Part shown: in pieces, positions 1-7,527 of the stretch
Layout of the letters: the number at the start of each line of letters is the position of its first letter
Position numbering within the stretch: the stretch's first letter is position 1
DNA from: JACRBK01 sp964427955
Lineage (GTDB): Bacteria > Chloroflexota > Anaerolineae > Aggregatilineales > Aggregatilineaceae
DNA length: 21,097 nt
Direction: 5' to 3'
Assembly (NCBI GenBank): GCA_964427955.1
Contig: CAYRWY010000046.1
Span: 1 to 21,097 of the forward strand
Translations under genes and position numbers: made by a program
The notes under the pieces: model-generated
What the model saw: only the letters and a program-made list of their open reading frames with translations
What the model was told of the DNA's origin: nothing
The model's database searches: none

Positions 1-113
1 GCATCCTTTTTCGCCCCATTATCTCCCTTCCCCCATTTTGAAGCGATGACCCTGTCGTTTTCCCCCCGCCATGTTTGCGGCTATAATCCTGGTATAGAAT
101 CGGTGTTGCGGCC

Positions 114-142
114 TTGTCAGTTGGGGTTATCAATGCTATAAT
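114..142 (+). promoter_or_regulatory. Sigma-70-type promoter of the tRNA-Val gene
   Basis: TTGTCA at 114-119 and a perfect TATAAT at 137-142 are separated by 17 bases. The -10 box ends 11 bases before the first base of the mature tRNA. The short distance and near-consensus boxes fit a strong stable-RNA promoter. A second TATAAT at 82-87 has no convincing -35 partner. Bases 1-113 hold no coding region or other element that I can support. Confidence 0.75.
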
Positions 143-153
143 GCGCGTATCTT

Positions 154-227
154 GGGCGCGTAGCTCAGCTGGATAGAGCGCACGGTTCACATCCGTGAGG
201 TCAGGGGTTCAAGTCCCTTCGCGCCCA
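154..227 (+). tRNA. tRNA-Val, anticodon CAC
   Basis: A full cloverleaf can be drawn by eye. The acceptor stem GGGCGCG (154-160) pairs with CGCGCCC (220-226). The D stem is GCTC (163-166) with GAGC (176-179). The anticodon stem CACGG (181-185) pairs with CCGTG (193-197) around the loop TTCACAT, which gives anticodon CAC for the valine codon GTG. The variable loop has 5 bases. The T arm is AGGGG-TTCAAGT-CCCTT (203-219) with one G-T pair. The discriminator is A227, and the 3' CCA is not encoded. It has its own promoter just upstream and a terminator just downstream, so it is probably transcribed alone. Confidence 0.95.
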
Positions 228-237
228 CTCTGACAAG

Positions 238-277
238 ATGCCGCAGGTCGCTTTTAGGCTACCATTGCGGCATTTTT
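238..277 (+). terminator. Rho-independent terminator after tRNA-Val
   Basis: ATGCCGCA (238-245) and TGCGGCAT (266-273) form a perfect 8-bp stem. It can be extended inward by GGT/ACC pairing (246-248 with 261-263), and it is followed by a run of T at 273-277. The position 11 bases after the tRNA end supports termination of the tRNA transcript before the histidine kinase gene. Confidence 0.8.
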
Positions 278-296
278 AATTACTAAACAGAAAGTT

Positions 297-2405
297 ATGC
301 CTTTGAAGACACAAGAGACTACTCGCACCCATCGTCTGGACGCGGCATTATTCTGGTTGCGCTGGCTGTTTCTCGCCGGGGCGATCTTGATGGTGCTGGT
401 CGCCGAAGACGCGGTGCTGGGCGACGAGTCGATTCACTGGCGTCACGTATGGATCAGCCTGGGCGTGGGGGGCGCGGGCAACCTGTTCCTGGGGCTGCTG
501 ATCCTGATCCCCGGTTTGAACGAGCGCGTGCTGGGCGTGTTCGGCGTCCTGCTGGACAGCACCCTGGCCGCGCTGTTTTATTGGGCGTATCGCGGCAACG
601 TCCCGCCCCTGATCGCGCTCGGCACGCTGGCGATCCTCGCCGCCTCGGTTCGTTTTGGCGGGCGCGGCTTTCTGCTGGCGATTGTGCTGCTGTCCGGAGA
701 GAGTGTGCTGGCCCTATGGCAGGTCGGCGATCTGGACGACCGCCGGTGGATCAACTGGGCGTTCGCCCTGCTGCTGCTGGCGATCTTCGGGGTTCTGGGC
801 GTCGTCCTGCGGCACGGCGGCAGGTTCAGCCTGGGCGGACGGGGCGGCATTGATCCCCGCGAGGCGGAAGCGCAGCGCCTGCGGGCCGCGCGCGAGCGGG
901 CGCGGGCCATCTTCGAGATGGCGACCACGCTCAGCGCCACCCTCGAACACCAGCGGGTGCTGGAAGAAGCCCAGAAGATCGGCACGCTCGCCCTGAGCGA
1001 CGATCTGGCCCCCGGAGCGCGGCTGATCAGCGCCGTGATGCTGTTCCAGGGCGAAGATAACAAGCTGCGCGTGGTCACGTCGCGCGGGCTGACGCGCAAC
1101 GACGAAACGGTGGCCGTGCCGGGGCGCAAGGGGATTCTGGGCCTGGCGCTCAAAGGGGCCAACCCGGTCTTTGCCGGGGACGTCGCCGCCGATCCCGAAC
1201 TGCGCTATTTCGTGGCGTTCCAGGATGCCAAAGCGGTCCTGGTGATCCCGCTGCGCGCCGGGTTCGACACCTTCGGCGTGATGGTGTTCGGCTGCAACCA
1301 GCCTCACGCTTTTTCCGACGACCACATCGAATTGATGACCGCCATTGGCACCCAGGCGACGCTCTCGCTGCAAAATGCCGTGTTGTACCAGAATCTACGC
1401 ATCGAAAAAGACCGGATCGTGGGCGTCGAAGAGGATGCCCGTAAGAAGCTCTCGCGCGATCTGCACGACGGTCCTACCCAGAGTGTGGCCGCGATTGCCA
1501 TGCGCGTCAACTACATCCGCCGCCTGATCGAGCGCCAGCCGCAGCAGGCCATCGAAGAACTGTGGAAGGTCGAGGAACTCGCCCGCCGGACCACCAAAGA
1601 AATCCGCCACATGCTGTTCACGCTGCGTCCCCTGGTGCTGGAGACGCAGGGGCTGCTGGCCGCGTTACAGCAGTTGGCCGAAAAGATGAAGGATACCCAC
1701 GATACCAACGTGATCATCGAGGGCCAGCCCGAGGTCGAAAACTACCTGGATACCAACGCCCAGGGGGTGTTGTTCTACATCATCGAGGAAGCGGTCAACA
1801 ACGCCCGCAAGCACGCCCAGTCCGAGCATATCTGGGTCCGGTTAGGGCACCGCGAGTCGTTTGTCGTGGTCGAAATCGAGGACGATGGGGTCGGGTTTGA
1901 CGTGGGGGCCGTCGATGCCAGCTACGACCGGCGCGGCAGCCTGGGGATGGTCAACATGCGCGAACGGGCCGAGCTGATCGAAGGCACGCTGCGCATCCAG
2001 AGCGCCAAAGGCAGCGGCACGAAGATCAGCATCCTGGTTCCCGTTCATCCCGCGGGCGAGATGGAAGCGGAGGGCGGAAGCGCCGAACCGGCGGTCCCGC
2101 TGCAACTGCAAAATCAGCGCACCGGCGCCCCAAAACCGGTCGCCGAAGCCCCGGTCATCCGCCCGAAGTCTCCGGCGCGACCCCAGGTCCAAGCCGCGCC
2201 GACTCCCCCCCCGGCGCGACTGGGCGGCACGGGGCAGCTCCGCGCCGCGGCGGAACAGGCGGATCAACCGCGTCCTGGGGTAGATGCCTCACGACCCAGC
2301 CGTCCGGCGGGCCTCAAGCAGGCGATTTCGGATTCGCAGGTGTCCAGGCCAAAATCGCCCGCGCCTCCCCCGACGCCACCGCCGGGGGCTACGCGCAAGG
2401 AATGA
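297..2405 (+). CDS. Membrane-bound GAF-domain sensor histidine kinase (HisKA_3 / NarL-DesK type) with proline-rich tail
   Basis: This is a sensor kinase of 702 residues that should autophosphorylate on histidine and pass the phosphate to a response regulator. Residues about 15-170 hold several hydrophobic segments (probably five or six helices), so the sensor is in the membrane. A GAF-like domain follows at about 205-360. The H-box of the HisKA_3 family reads RDLHDGPTQS, with the phospho-acceptor His390. The ATPase domain shows the N box with Asn501/Asn502 and the G1 box DDGVGF (529-534), then a second glycine box near 550. The last about 100 residues are rich in Pro and Ala and carry the string RPKSPA twice; this tail lies beyond the normal end of the ATPase domain. 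The ATG follows a purine-rich but weak ribosome site. No NarL-type regulator lies next to it, so its partner is probably elsewhere. What it senses is unknown. Confidence 0.93.
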   Translation: MPLKTQETTRTHRLDAALFWLRWLFLAGAILMVLVAEDAVLGDESIHWRHVWISLGVGGAGNLFLGLLILIPGLNERVLGVFGVLLDSTLAALFYWAYRGNVPPLIALGTLAILAASVRFGGRGFLLAIVLLSGESVLALWQVGDLDDRRWINWAFALLLLAIFGVLGVVLRHGGRFSLGGRGGIDPREAEAQRLRAARERARAIFEMATTLSATLEHQRVLEEAQKIGTLALSDDLAPGARLISAVMLFQGEDNKLRVVTSRGLTRNDETVAVPGRKGILGLALKGANPVFAGDVAADPELRYFVAFQDAKAVLVIPLRAGFDTFGVMVFGCNQPHAFSDDHIELMTAIGTQATLSLQNAVLYQNLRIEKDRIVGVEEDARKKLSRDLHDGPTQSVAAIAMRVNYIRRLIERQPQQAIEELWKVEELARRTTKEIRHMLFTLRPLVLETQGLLAALQQLAEKMKDTHDTNVIIEGQPEVENYLDTNAQGVLFYIIEEAVNNARKHAQSEHIWVRLGHRESFVVVEIEDDGVGFDVGAVDASYDRRGSLGMVNMRERAELIEGTLRIQSAKGSGTKISILVPVHPAGEMEAEGGSAEPAVPLQLQNQRTGAPKPVAEAPVIRPKSPARPQVQAAPTPPPARLGGTGQLRAAAEQADQPRPGVDASRPSRPAGLKQAISDSQVSRPKSPAPPPTPPPGATRKE

Positions 2406-2408
2406 GGA

Positions 2409-2690
2409 CTAGATCACGAACGACAGGACGATCAAAATGGCAACCAGCGCGACGGCGAGCATGGCCATATTTTTCAGGTCCAGCAGCACATACGCGTACT
2501 GGTTGCGCAGATCGGCTTCCGTGGTCAGGCTGAACGTCCGGCGCGGTCCTGCCACAATTTTGGACTTGGCGACGGCTTCGCCCGTGCCAGCAGCGACCTG
2601 TTCGAATCCACCGCCGCCCTGCGCCATTTCCCGGCGCGCGCGTTCGAGGGTTTCCTGGGGCAGATTGGGCTTGCGAGTCTTTTTAGCCAT
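2409..2690 (-). CDS. Small tail-anchored membrane protein, unknown function
   Basis: This protein of 93 residues starts with a basic stretch (MAKKTRKPN). It continues with a glycine-rich segment and a polar middle part, and ends in a single hydrophobic helix of about 20 residues at its very C-terminus. That arrangement suggests a tail-anchored membrane protein with its body in the cytoplasm. The start was chosen because AAGGAG (2701-2706 on this strand) lies 10 bases ahead of the ATG; an upstream in-frame ATG at 2762 would overlap the sortase gene. It is 43 bases downstream of the sortase gene and probably shares its transcript. Its stop lies 3 bases from the stop of the convergent histidine kinase gene. 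I do not recognise the family. Confidence 0.72.
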   Translation of the reverse strand: MAKKTRKPNLPQETLERARREMAQGGGGFEQVAAGTGEAVAKSKIVAGPRRTFSLTTEADLRNQYAYVLLDLKNMAMLAVALVAILIVLSFVI

Positions 2691-2733
2691 GCGAGCTAAA
2701 CTCCTTGAGTTCCGATAAAAAAGTGGTGCCGGT

Positions 2734-3837
2734 CTACGAGCCGACCAGCCGGGCGAAAACAACCATACGCTGGTTATCGACCTGGTAAGGATGGCAGGTG
2801 ATCAGCGTGACGATGGATTCGTTGCCGCGCGCCATCACCCCGACGGCTGTGGGGGCGACGATGTCCTTACCATAAACCACGTAAGTATACCACCGGTTGT
2901 CATTTGCTTGAATACGAATTTCGTCGCCCGGCTCAAGATATTGGATGTTCTTGAAAAGCTCGCCGTAGATGTCGTTATGCGCCGAGAGCACCATGTTGGC
3001 ATTTTCGCCCGGGTTGGCGCTGCCGAGGTAATGCCCTACGCCGCGTTTCAGGGTTTCCCAGTCGTCGCCGCCGTACACCGATGCGTCGATTTTCACCCGC
3101 GAGGTATCAATCACGATGCGCACTGGCCCGGTGGTGGGGGGTGTCTGGCGCTCGGCCTGCGGCGCGGACAGTTGGGCCATCGCCATCGGGCGGATGCTGT
3201 CGGGCAGTTCGTCCACGTTGAAAGCGGCCTGTCCGCCGGTCGTGCCGGGCGAATAGTGGCCGCCGGGCAGCACGTAGTTGGAAAGCTGGACGGTGAGTTC
3301 CGGGGCTGGGGTCGGAGTGGCCCGTTGGGCGTCGGCCTCGCGCTGGATGTCGGCGGATTTTTGCGTCAGCTCGTCGATCTTGTCATTCTCGACGATCAGA
3401 AAATAGCCGCCCACGCCCAGCACCCCCACGATTCCGACCACACCCAGCACTTCGATCAGCAGCAGGAATTTGTCCCACGCGGCCCGCTGGCGTGAAACGG
3501 GGGCGCCGCTGCGGGGAGCGGGTGGACGCTGCGCCACTTGTTTTTTGCGACGCTCGACGACCTCGGCTTCGAGGTCGTCCTCGAAGCGCGGCACATCGCC
3601 GGTGATGTCGTACGTGATGGGTGGCTCGACGGGCGGCAGATCTTCCGCTGCTTCGTGCTGCTGCGGTGGCAGCGCGGGCGCTGCGGGCAGGGTATCGACC
3701 GGCGACGGCGTGGGCAGGCGGCGTCCCTGGGTTTCCAGGCTGCGCAGCCGGTCTATCCGCACTTCGCGCCGCTTGATCGCCAGCACCCGCTCTAATTCTT
3801 CGACGGTGAGTTCATCTACAGGGCGTTTATCGCGCAT
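2734..3837 (-). CDS. Sortase (class D/E-like transpeptidase) with long cytoplasmic N-terminal region
   Basis: Sortases cut sorting signals of secreted proteins and join them to surface acceptors, acting outside the membrane. This one has 367 residues. Residues 1-120 are charged and Pro-rich and should be cytoplasmic. One membrane helix spans about 124-149, followed by a short helical stalk and a Thr/Pro-rich part. The catalytic domain covers about 240-367. The classic triad is visible: His287 in SAHND, Cys348 in TLITC, and Arg357 in NQRM. The 120-residue cytoplasmic part is much longer than is usual for sortases. The ATG has GGGAG only 2 bases ahead, so the start is less certain than the domain call. 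It lies between a methyltransferase gene (22 bases upstream) and a small membrane protein gene. I saw no LPXTG-type substrate in this window. Confidence 0.88.
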   Translation of the reverse strand: MRDKRPVDELTVEELERVLAIKRREVRIDRLRSLETQGRRLPTPSPVDTLPAAPALPPQQHEAAEDLPPVEPPITYDITGDVPRFEDDLEAEVVERRKKQVAQRPPAPRSGAPVSRQRAAWDKFLLLIEVLGVVGIVGVLGVGGYFLIVENDKIDELTQKSADIQREADAQRATPTPAPELTVQLSNYVLPGGHYSPGTTGGQAAFNVDELPDSIRPMAMAQLSAPQAERQTPPTTGPVRIVIDTSRVKIDASVYGGDDWETLKRGVGHYLGSANPGENANMVLSAHNDIYGELFKNIQYLEPGDEIRIQANDNRWYTYVVYGKDIVAPTAVGVMARGNESIVTLITCHPYQVDNQRMVVFARLVGS

Positions 3838-3859
3838 GACTCCCTAACTCGCAACGAGG

Positions 3860-4666
3860 TTATGTTTTCTTGGCGACGGCGAACACTTCGCGCTCGAAGA
3901 ACCAGCGGAAGGGCGGCCAGCGGAACAACATATAGCGCAGCCCGGCCAGGAGGATCGATTCCTGGCGGTGCTGCGGTGGTGACGCGAGCCAGACCTGGCT
4001 GCTGAATCCGGCCCGGCGCAGCGCGCGGCGCAGGCTGAGCATCGACTGTTCGTTGACGTGCACGTCTTCGTTGTGCTCGACCAGGAAGCGGCGCGGGTTG
4101 GCCGGATAGGCCGCGCCCTGGCCCATCGCCCGCCGGATCAGCCGCACCACCGGGTAGGCGTAGCGGTCGTACCAGACGTTGGGCGCGGTGTGGATGATCA
4201 GGCGGCCATCCGCCTTCAGCACGCGCCGGGCTTCGAGCAGGGCGGTGTGCAGTTCCCAGGGGTGGAGATGCTCCACGATGTCGAACATCAGCACGCGATC
4301 AAACGCGCGGTCCGGGTAGGGGAAATACTTGGCGTCGGCCTGGACCAGCCCCATCGCGCCGGGGGTGTGATCGCCCGCGCGCGCCAGCACATCCCGCGAC
4401 AGCCGCATGGCCGCCGCTGCGTAGTCGAACCCATAAGCATCCGCGCCCAGTTGCGCGCAGTGCCGGACGATCTCGCCGCGCCCGCACGCGACGTCGAGCA
4501 CCTTCATGCCCGGCGTGACGGCGGCTAATTCAAAGGCTGCTTTCAGCCGCCGCGAGAGATTCTCGCCGTCGCTGTTGAGAAAGTCTTCGTAGCCCTCGCA
4601 GGCGGTCAGGAAGTATTCTTCGGTGTAACGCTCAGGCGCTACTGGGGCGGGCCGTGGGTCGGTCAA
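3860..4666 (-). CDS. Class I SAM-dependent methyltransferase
   Basis: This methyltransferase of 268 residues transfers a methyl group from S-adenosylmethionine to an unknown acceptor. Motif I (VLDVACGRGE, about residues 56-65) is the SAM-binding glycine loop. A typical post-motif stretch (FDRVLMFDIVEHLHPWE) with the ubiE/Methyltransf_11 pattern follows. The C-terminal third carries many Arg and hydrophobic residues. The start was set at a TTG codon (4664-4666) because AAGGA (4674-4678) sits 7 bases upstream of it; the open frame extends to 4807 but those codons look non-coding. A TATAAT box on this strand (4703-4708) lies about 37 bases ahead, without a clear -35. It is the first gene of a likely operon with the sortase, so a cell-surface or lipid-linked substrate is possible, but that is only inference. 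Confidence 0.82.
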   Translation of the reverse strand: MTDPRPAPVAPERYTEEYFLTACEGYEDFLNSDGENLSRRLKAAFELAAVTPGMKVLDVACGRGEIVRHCAQLGADAYGFDYAAAAMRLSRDVLARAGDHTPGAMGLVQADAKYFPYPDRAFDRVLMFDIVEHLHPWELHTALLEARRVLKADGRLIIHTAPNVWYDRYAYPVVRLIRRAMGQGAAYPANPRRFLVEHNEDVHVNEQSMLSLRRALRRAGFSSQVWLASPPQHRQESILLAGLRYMLFRWPPFRWFFEREVFAVAKKT

Positions 4667-4752
4667 TGCGCTGTCCTTGATGAGAGTATGGGCACACCGG
4701 CGATTATACAAACCGGGGAGGGGATGCGCTACTGTGGGTGGGAAATATTTCC

Positions 4753-4780
4753 TTGTTGGGGATGGGGTTCGGCCTATACT
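4753..4780 (+). promoter_or_regulatory. Putative promoter of the 4819 gene
   Basis: TTGTTG (4753-4758) and TATACT (4775-4780) are separated by 16 bases, and the -10 box lies 38 bases before the ATG of the next gene. The 152-base gap between the divergent starts at 4666 and 4819 also holds the reverse-strand ATTATA at 4703-4708, which could serve the methyltransferase operon. Confidence 0.5.
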
Positions 4781-4818
4781 GGAATCAGCGCGTCTCACGA
4801 GTTTCAAGGGGGCTGAAC

Positions 4819-5313
4819 ATGCTGGACAATATTCTCACGGAAACGATCGCGTCGCTGGTCGGCATCTTCGTCGGGATGCTGGCGGCGTTGGCCGTGGATC
4901 GTCACAATGCGCGCCGTCTCAACCAGCGCCGCGCCCGCACGATCCTGTTTTCTCTGACGCAGGAATTGAACGAGAACTATACCACCTTGCAGGCGGTGAA
5001 GTCGGCCTATACCAGCACGGCCTGGGGCAAGAGCTTCTATCTCTCCACCATCGCCTGGGAAACGGCGCTGTCCAGCGGCGATCTGCCGGACGTCATCGGC
5101 TTCGAGCTGGTGAACGCCATCTCGGCCCACTATGCGCTGTTGGTGCGCATTCGCTATCACGTCGATCTGCTCACCCGCCTGTGGTTCGCGCCGTCGGAAA
5201 TCCAGGGCTACGACGAGATCCGGCAGGGATTCGTCAGAGCGATCCTGAGCACCATGACGCAGGTGAACAACCAGCACAGCAGCGTGATGAAGTTGATCCA
5301 GCAGGGCGGTTAG
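4819..5313 (+). CDS. Small N-terminally membrane-anchored protein, unknown function
   Basis: This protein has 164 residues. A single hydrophobic segment near the N-terminus (about residues 5-27, ending in ALAVD) is followed by an Arg-rich stretch. The rest is a mostly helical soluble part rich in Tyr, Leu and Ser. The topology suggests an N-terminal anchor and a cytoplasmic body because the basic residues follow the helix. AAGGGGG (4806-4812) precedes the chosen ATG by 6 bases; an upstream in-frame ATG at 4738 would start before the promoter. The stop codon overlaps the stop of the convergent murJ gene (TTAG at 5310-5313). I do not recognise the family. Confidence 0.75.
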   Translation: MLDNILTETIASLVGIFVGMLAALAVDRHNARRLNQRRARTILFSLTQELNENYTTLQAVKSAYTSTAWGKSFYLSTIAWETALSSGDLPDVIGFELVNAISAHYALLVRIRYHVDLLTRLWFAPSEIQGYDEIRQGFVRAILSTMTQVNNQHSSVMKLIQQGG

Positions 5314-6947
5314 TGCCGGGTGGGGGCGATCCGGTTCCACACCAGGTCGCGTATCCAGCGCCATTCGTCCAGCCCCAGCCACGAGGCCAGCAGCCCGAAC
5401 GTCACCAGGCCGGACCCGCCCGCGCCCATGACGACGATGGCGTGCGCTTTGGTCCCGCCGCCCGGCACCGCGTGATTCAAGGCGGTCATCACGCCGAAGG
5501 CGACGATCCCCATGCCCAGCGAGGCCAGCGCCGTCCGGCTGATGGTGCGGATCAACCGCTGCCCGCCGTAACCGCCGGTCGCACGGCCCAGCAGCCACGC
5601 CGCAATCGCGGTGTGGATCACGAATTTGACCGAGTCGGCCACCATCAGCGCGAACAAGCCGTACCAGCGCAGCAGGTAGATCGCGACGACCATGTAGGCC
5701 ACCAGCGAGATCAGGCCGATGATGGCCGGAGTCAGCGTATTCTGGCGCGCGTAGAAGGCGAACACCAGCAGCAGGTCCGCGGCGGCGAAGGGCAGTCCCA
5801 GCAGGTAGAGCCGCAGCGCCAGCGCGGTGATCGAGGTGTCGCCCGCGTTGAATTTGCCGTGCTCGAAGATCAACCCGACTACCGGCGTCGCGAGCACGAA
5901 CAGTCCCACCGCCGCCGGGATGATCAGCACCAGCGCCAGCCGCAAGCCCTGGCCAAGCGTGGTCTTGAATTCGCCCAGCCCGTCGCGGGCGCTGTTGGCG
6001 GCCTGGCGGGAGAGCGTGGGCAGGATGGCGATTGAGATCGCGATGGCGACCAACCCCTGCGGAAACTGGATCAGCGTGGTGGCCCAGTTCATGTACGAGA
6101 TGCTGCCCTCGCCGGTGCGCGAGGCCAGGTTATAGCTGAACGGGCGGTTGACCAGCACATCCAGCGCCAGCGACGCCATCACCGGCAGGTAGAGCAGGCC
6201 GATTTTGCGCACGCCGGGATGGGCCAGCGCGCCGCGCAGCCGCACCCGCAGGTGGGCATCGCGCAGGCCGGGGCCTTGCAGCGCCAACTGCACGACCGCG
6301 CCGACCAGCCAGCCCAGCGCCGCCGCCGTGATCCCCACGCTGTGCGAAAACACCAGCGTGATCAAGACGATGGTGCCGTTGAAGACCGTCGAGGCAAAGG
6401 CGGGCCAGGTGAAGCGCCGCAGCGCATAGAGCAGACCCGAGATCACCGCAAACAGGCTGAGGAACATCAGCGCCGGGGCGGTCACGCGCAGCAGGTCGGT
6501 CGCGCGGTCGATCACCTGCGGCGTGGCTTCGTCGCTGGCGATCAACCGGATCACCTGCGGGGCGAGCACTTCCAGCCCCAGGACCAGCACCGCCAGCGCG
6601 ACCACCACGATGCCCAGCAGGGCGTTGACCAGCTCCCACAGGTCCTCGCGATCCTCGCGCGAGGCGTACTCGCTCAGCACCGGGACCAGCGCCGAATTGA
6701 CGTGACCGCCGATCAGCAGGTCGTACAGGCTGCGCGGCACGATGATCGCCAGGTTGAAGGCGTCCACTGCCGCACCCGCGCCGAACAGGTCCGAGAGGAT
6801 AATCTCGCGCGCCAGTCCCAGCACGCGGCTGGCGACGTTGCCCAGGGCGATCACGCTGGTCGCGCGGGCCATGCTTTCGGAAGGGGTCGTGGCGGCGGGA
6901 GGGGGGTCTTGCAGCTCGGCGGAGAGCGGTTCGCTAATAGCGGTCAT
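5310..6947 (-). CDS. murJ: Lipid II flippase MurJ (MviN family)
   Basis: MurJ moves the peptidoglycan precursor lipid II across the cytoplasmic membrane. The protein has 545 residues from the chosen start, close to the usual 500-550, and consists of many hydrophobic segments as expected for the roughly 14-helix MOP fold. Family features seen near the N-terminus include the stretch ASRVLGLAREIILSDLFGAG, followed by DAFNLA, and by NSALVPVLSEY after the second helix. This matches the first two helices of MviN/MurJ. The ATG at 6945-6947 was chosen so that the tail before the first helix stays short. An ATG at 6957-6959 and a TTG at 6990-6992 are in frame and possible, and none has a strong ribosome site. 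Presence of murJ suggests the cell makes peptidoglycan or a related wall. The gene overlaps the convergent upstream neighbour by 4 bases at the stop codons. Confidence 0.92.
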   Translation of the reverse strand: MTAISEPLSAELQDPPPAATTPSESMARATSVIALGNVASRVLGLAREIILSDLFGAGAAVDAFNLAIIVPRSLYDLLIGGHVNSALVPVLSEYASREDREDLWELVNALLGIVVVALAVLVLGLEVLAPQVIRLIASDEATPQVIDRATDLLRVTAPALMFLSLFAVISGLLYALRRFTWPAFASTVFNGTIVLITLVFSHSVGITAAALGWLVGAVVQLALQGPGLRDAHLRVRLRGALAHPGVRKIGLLYLPVMASLALDVLVNRPFSYNLASRTGEGSISYMNWATTLIQFPQGLVAIAISIAILPTLSRQAANSARDGLGEFKTTLGQGLRLALVLIIPAAVGLFVLATPVVGLIFEHGKFNAGDTSITALALRLYLLGLPFAAADLLLVFAFYARQNTLTPAIIGLISLVAYMVVAIYLLRWYGLFALMVADSVKFVIHTAIAAWLLGRATGGYGGQRLIRTISRTALASLGMGIVAFGVMTALNHAVPGGGTKAHAIVVMGAGGSGLVTFGLLASWLGLDEWRWIRDLVWNRIAPTRH

Positions 6948-7136
6948 ACCCTGTCCCATCACTCGATCAACAACAAAGGGGCCATAATCCAATGCGCCCC
7001 TAACGCCGCTAACTTTACCGGACTCGGGGCGGAAGCGCTACAACTGATCGCCTACGGTTGGCTGACAGCGGGCTGCGACAGAATGGCTTTTCCAGCGTAG
7101 AATAGAAGTGAATGGTGGTTGATCCTCAGGAGACCT

Positions 7137-7520
7137 ATGAAAGCGGATCATTTTGCGTGGTCGGTGATGTCGACGCTGTTTCTCTGGCTGTCGGTCGTGA
7201 TCGTCAAGGTGATCACGGGCAGTTCCGGTCTGGTCGATTTCACGGTGGTAATGGCCGTGTTGGGATCGCTCGCGCTCTGGCTGACGATTGGCTTCATGCA
7301 GTTGAGCGACGACAGCGCCAGCCCGAATCACGAAAAGTCCAAACGTGATTCGGGTGGCGAAGATGCCCGGCTGGCGCTGCTCGTCCAGTTAATGGGCGAA
7401 GAGGAGCGGCAGGCGCTCAAACAGCGGCTGATCGACGACCTCGCCGCGGACGGCGAAGCGGTATCGCTGGCCGATCTGCTCGCCGACCAGTCGGCACGGT
7501 CCCGGCAGCAGCGCTCGTAG
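7137..7520 (+). CDS. Small membrane protein with two helices, unknown function
   Basis: This protein has 127 residues. Two hydrophobic segments (about residues 7-25 and 32-54) form a helical hairpin. A charged, probably cytoplasmic C-terminal region follows, with a helical stretch (about 75-100) rich in Leu, Glu and Arg. AGGAG (7128-7132) lies 4 bases ahead of the ATG; an ATG 18 bases upstream is in frame but has no ribosome site. The gap of 189 bases to murJ, which runs the other way, must hold promoters for both genes, but I see no convincing -35/-10 pair. The stop is 7 bases from the stop of the convergent oxidoreductase gene. The family is not recognised. Confidence 0.72.
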   Translation: MKADHFAWSVMSTLFLWLSVVIVKVITGSSGLVDFTVVMAVLGSLALWLTIGFMQLSDDSASPNHEKSKRDSGGEDARLALLVQLMGEEERQALKQRLIDDLAADGEAVSLADLLADQSARSRQQRS

Positions 7521-7527
7521 GCTACCG

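Noticed and set aside
82..87. TATAAT upstream of the tRNA promoter
   Set aside because: No -35 box lies at 16-18 bases. The pair at 114-142 is much better placed for the tRNA.
4677..6035. 452-codon plus-strand frame over murJ
   Set aside because: Its translation is Gln/Arg/His-rich low-complexity text antisense to murJ, and it also conflicts with the small gene at 4819.
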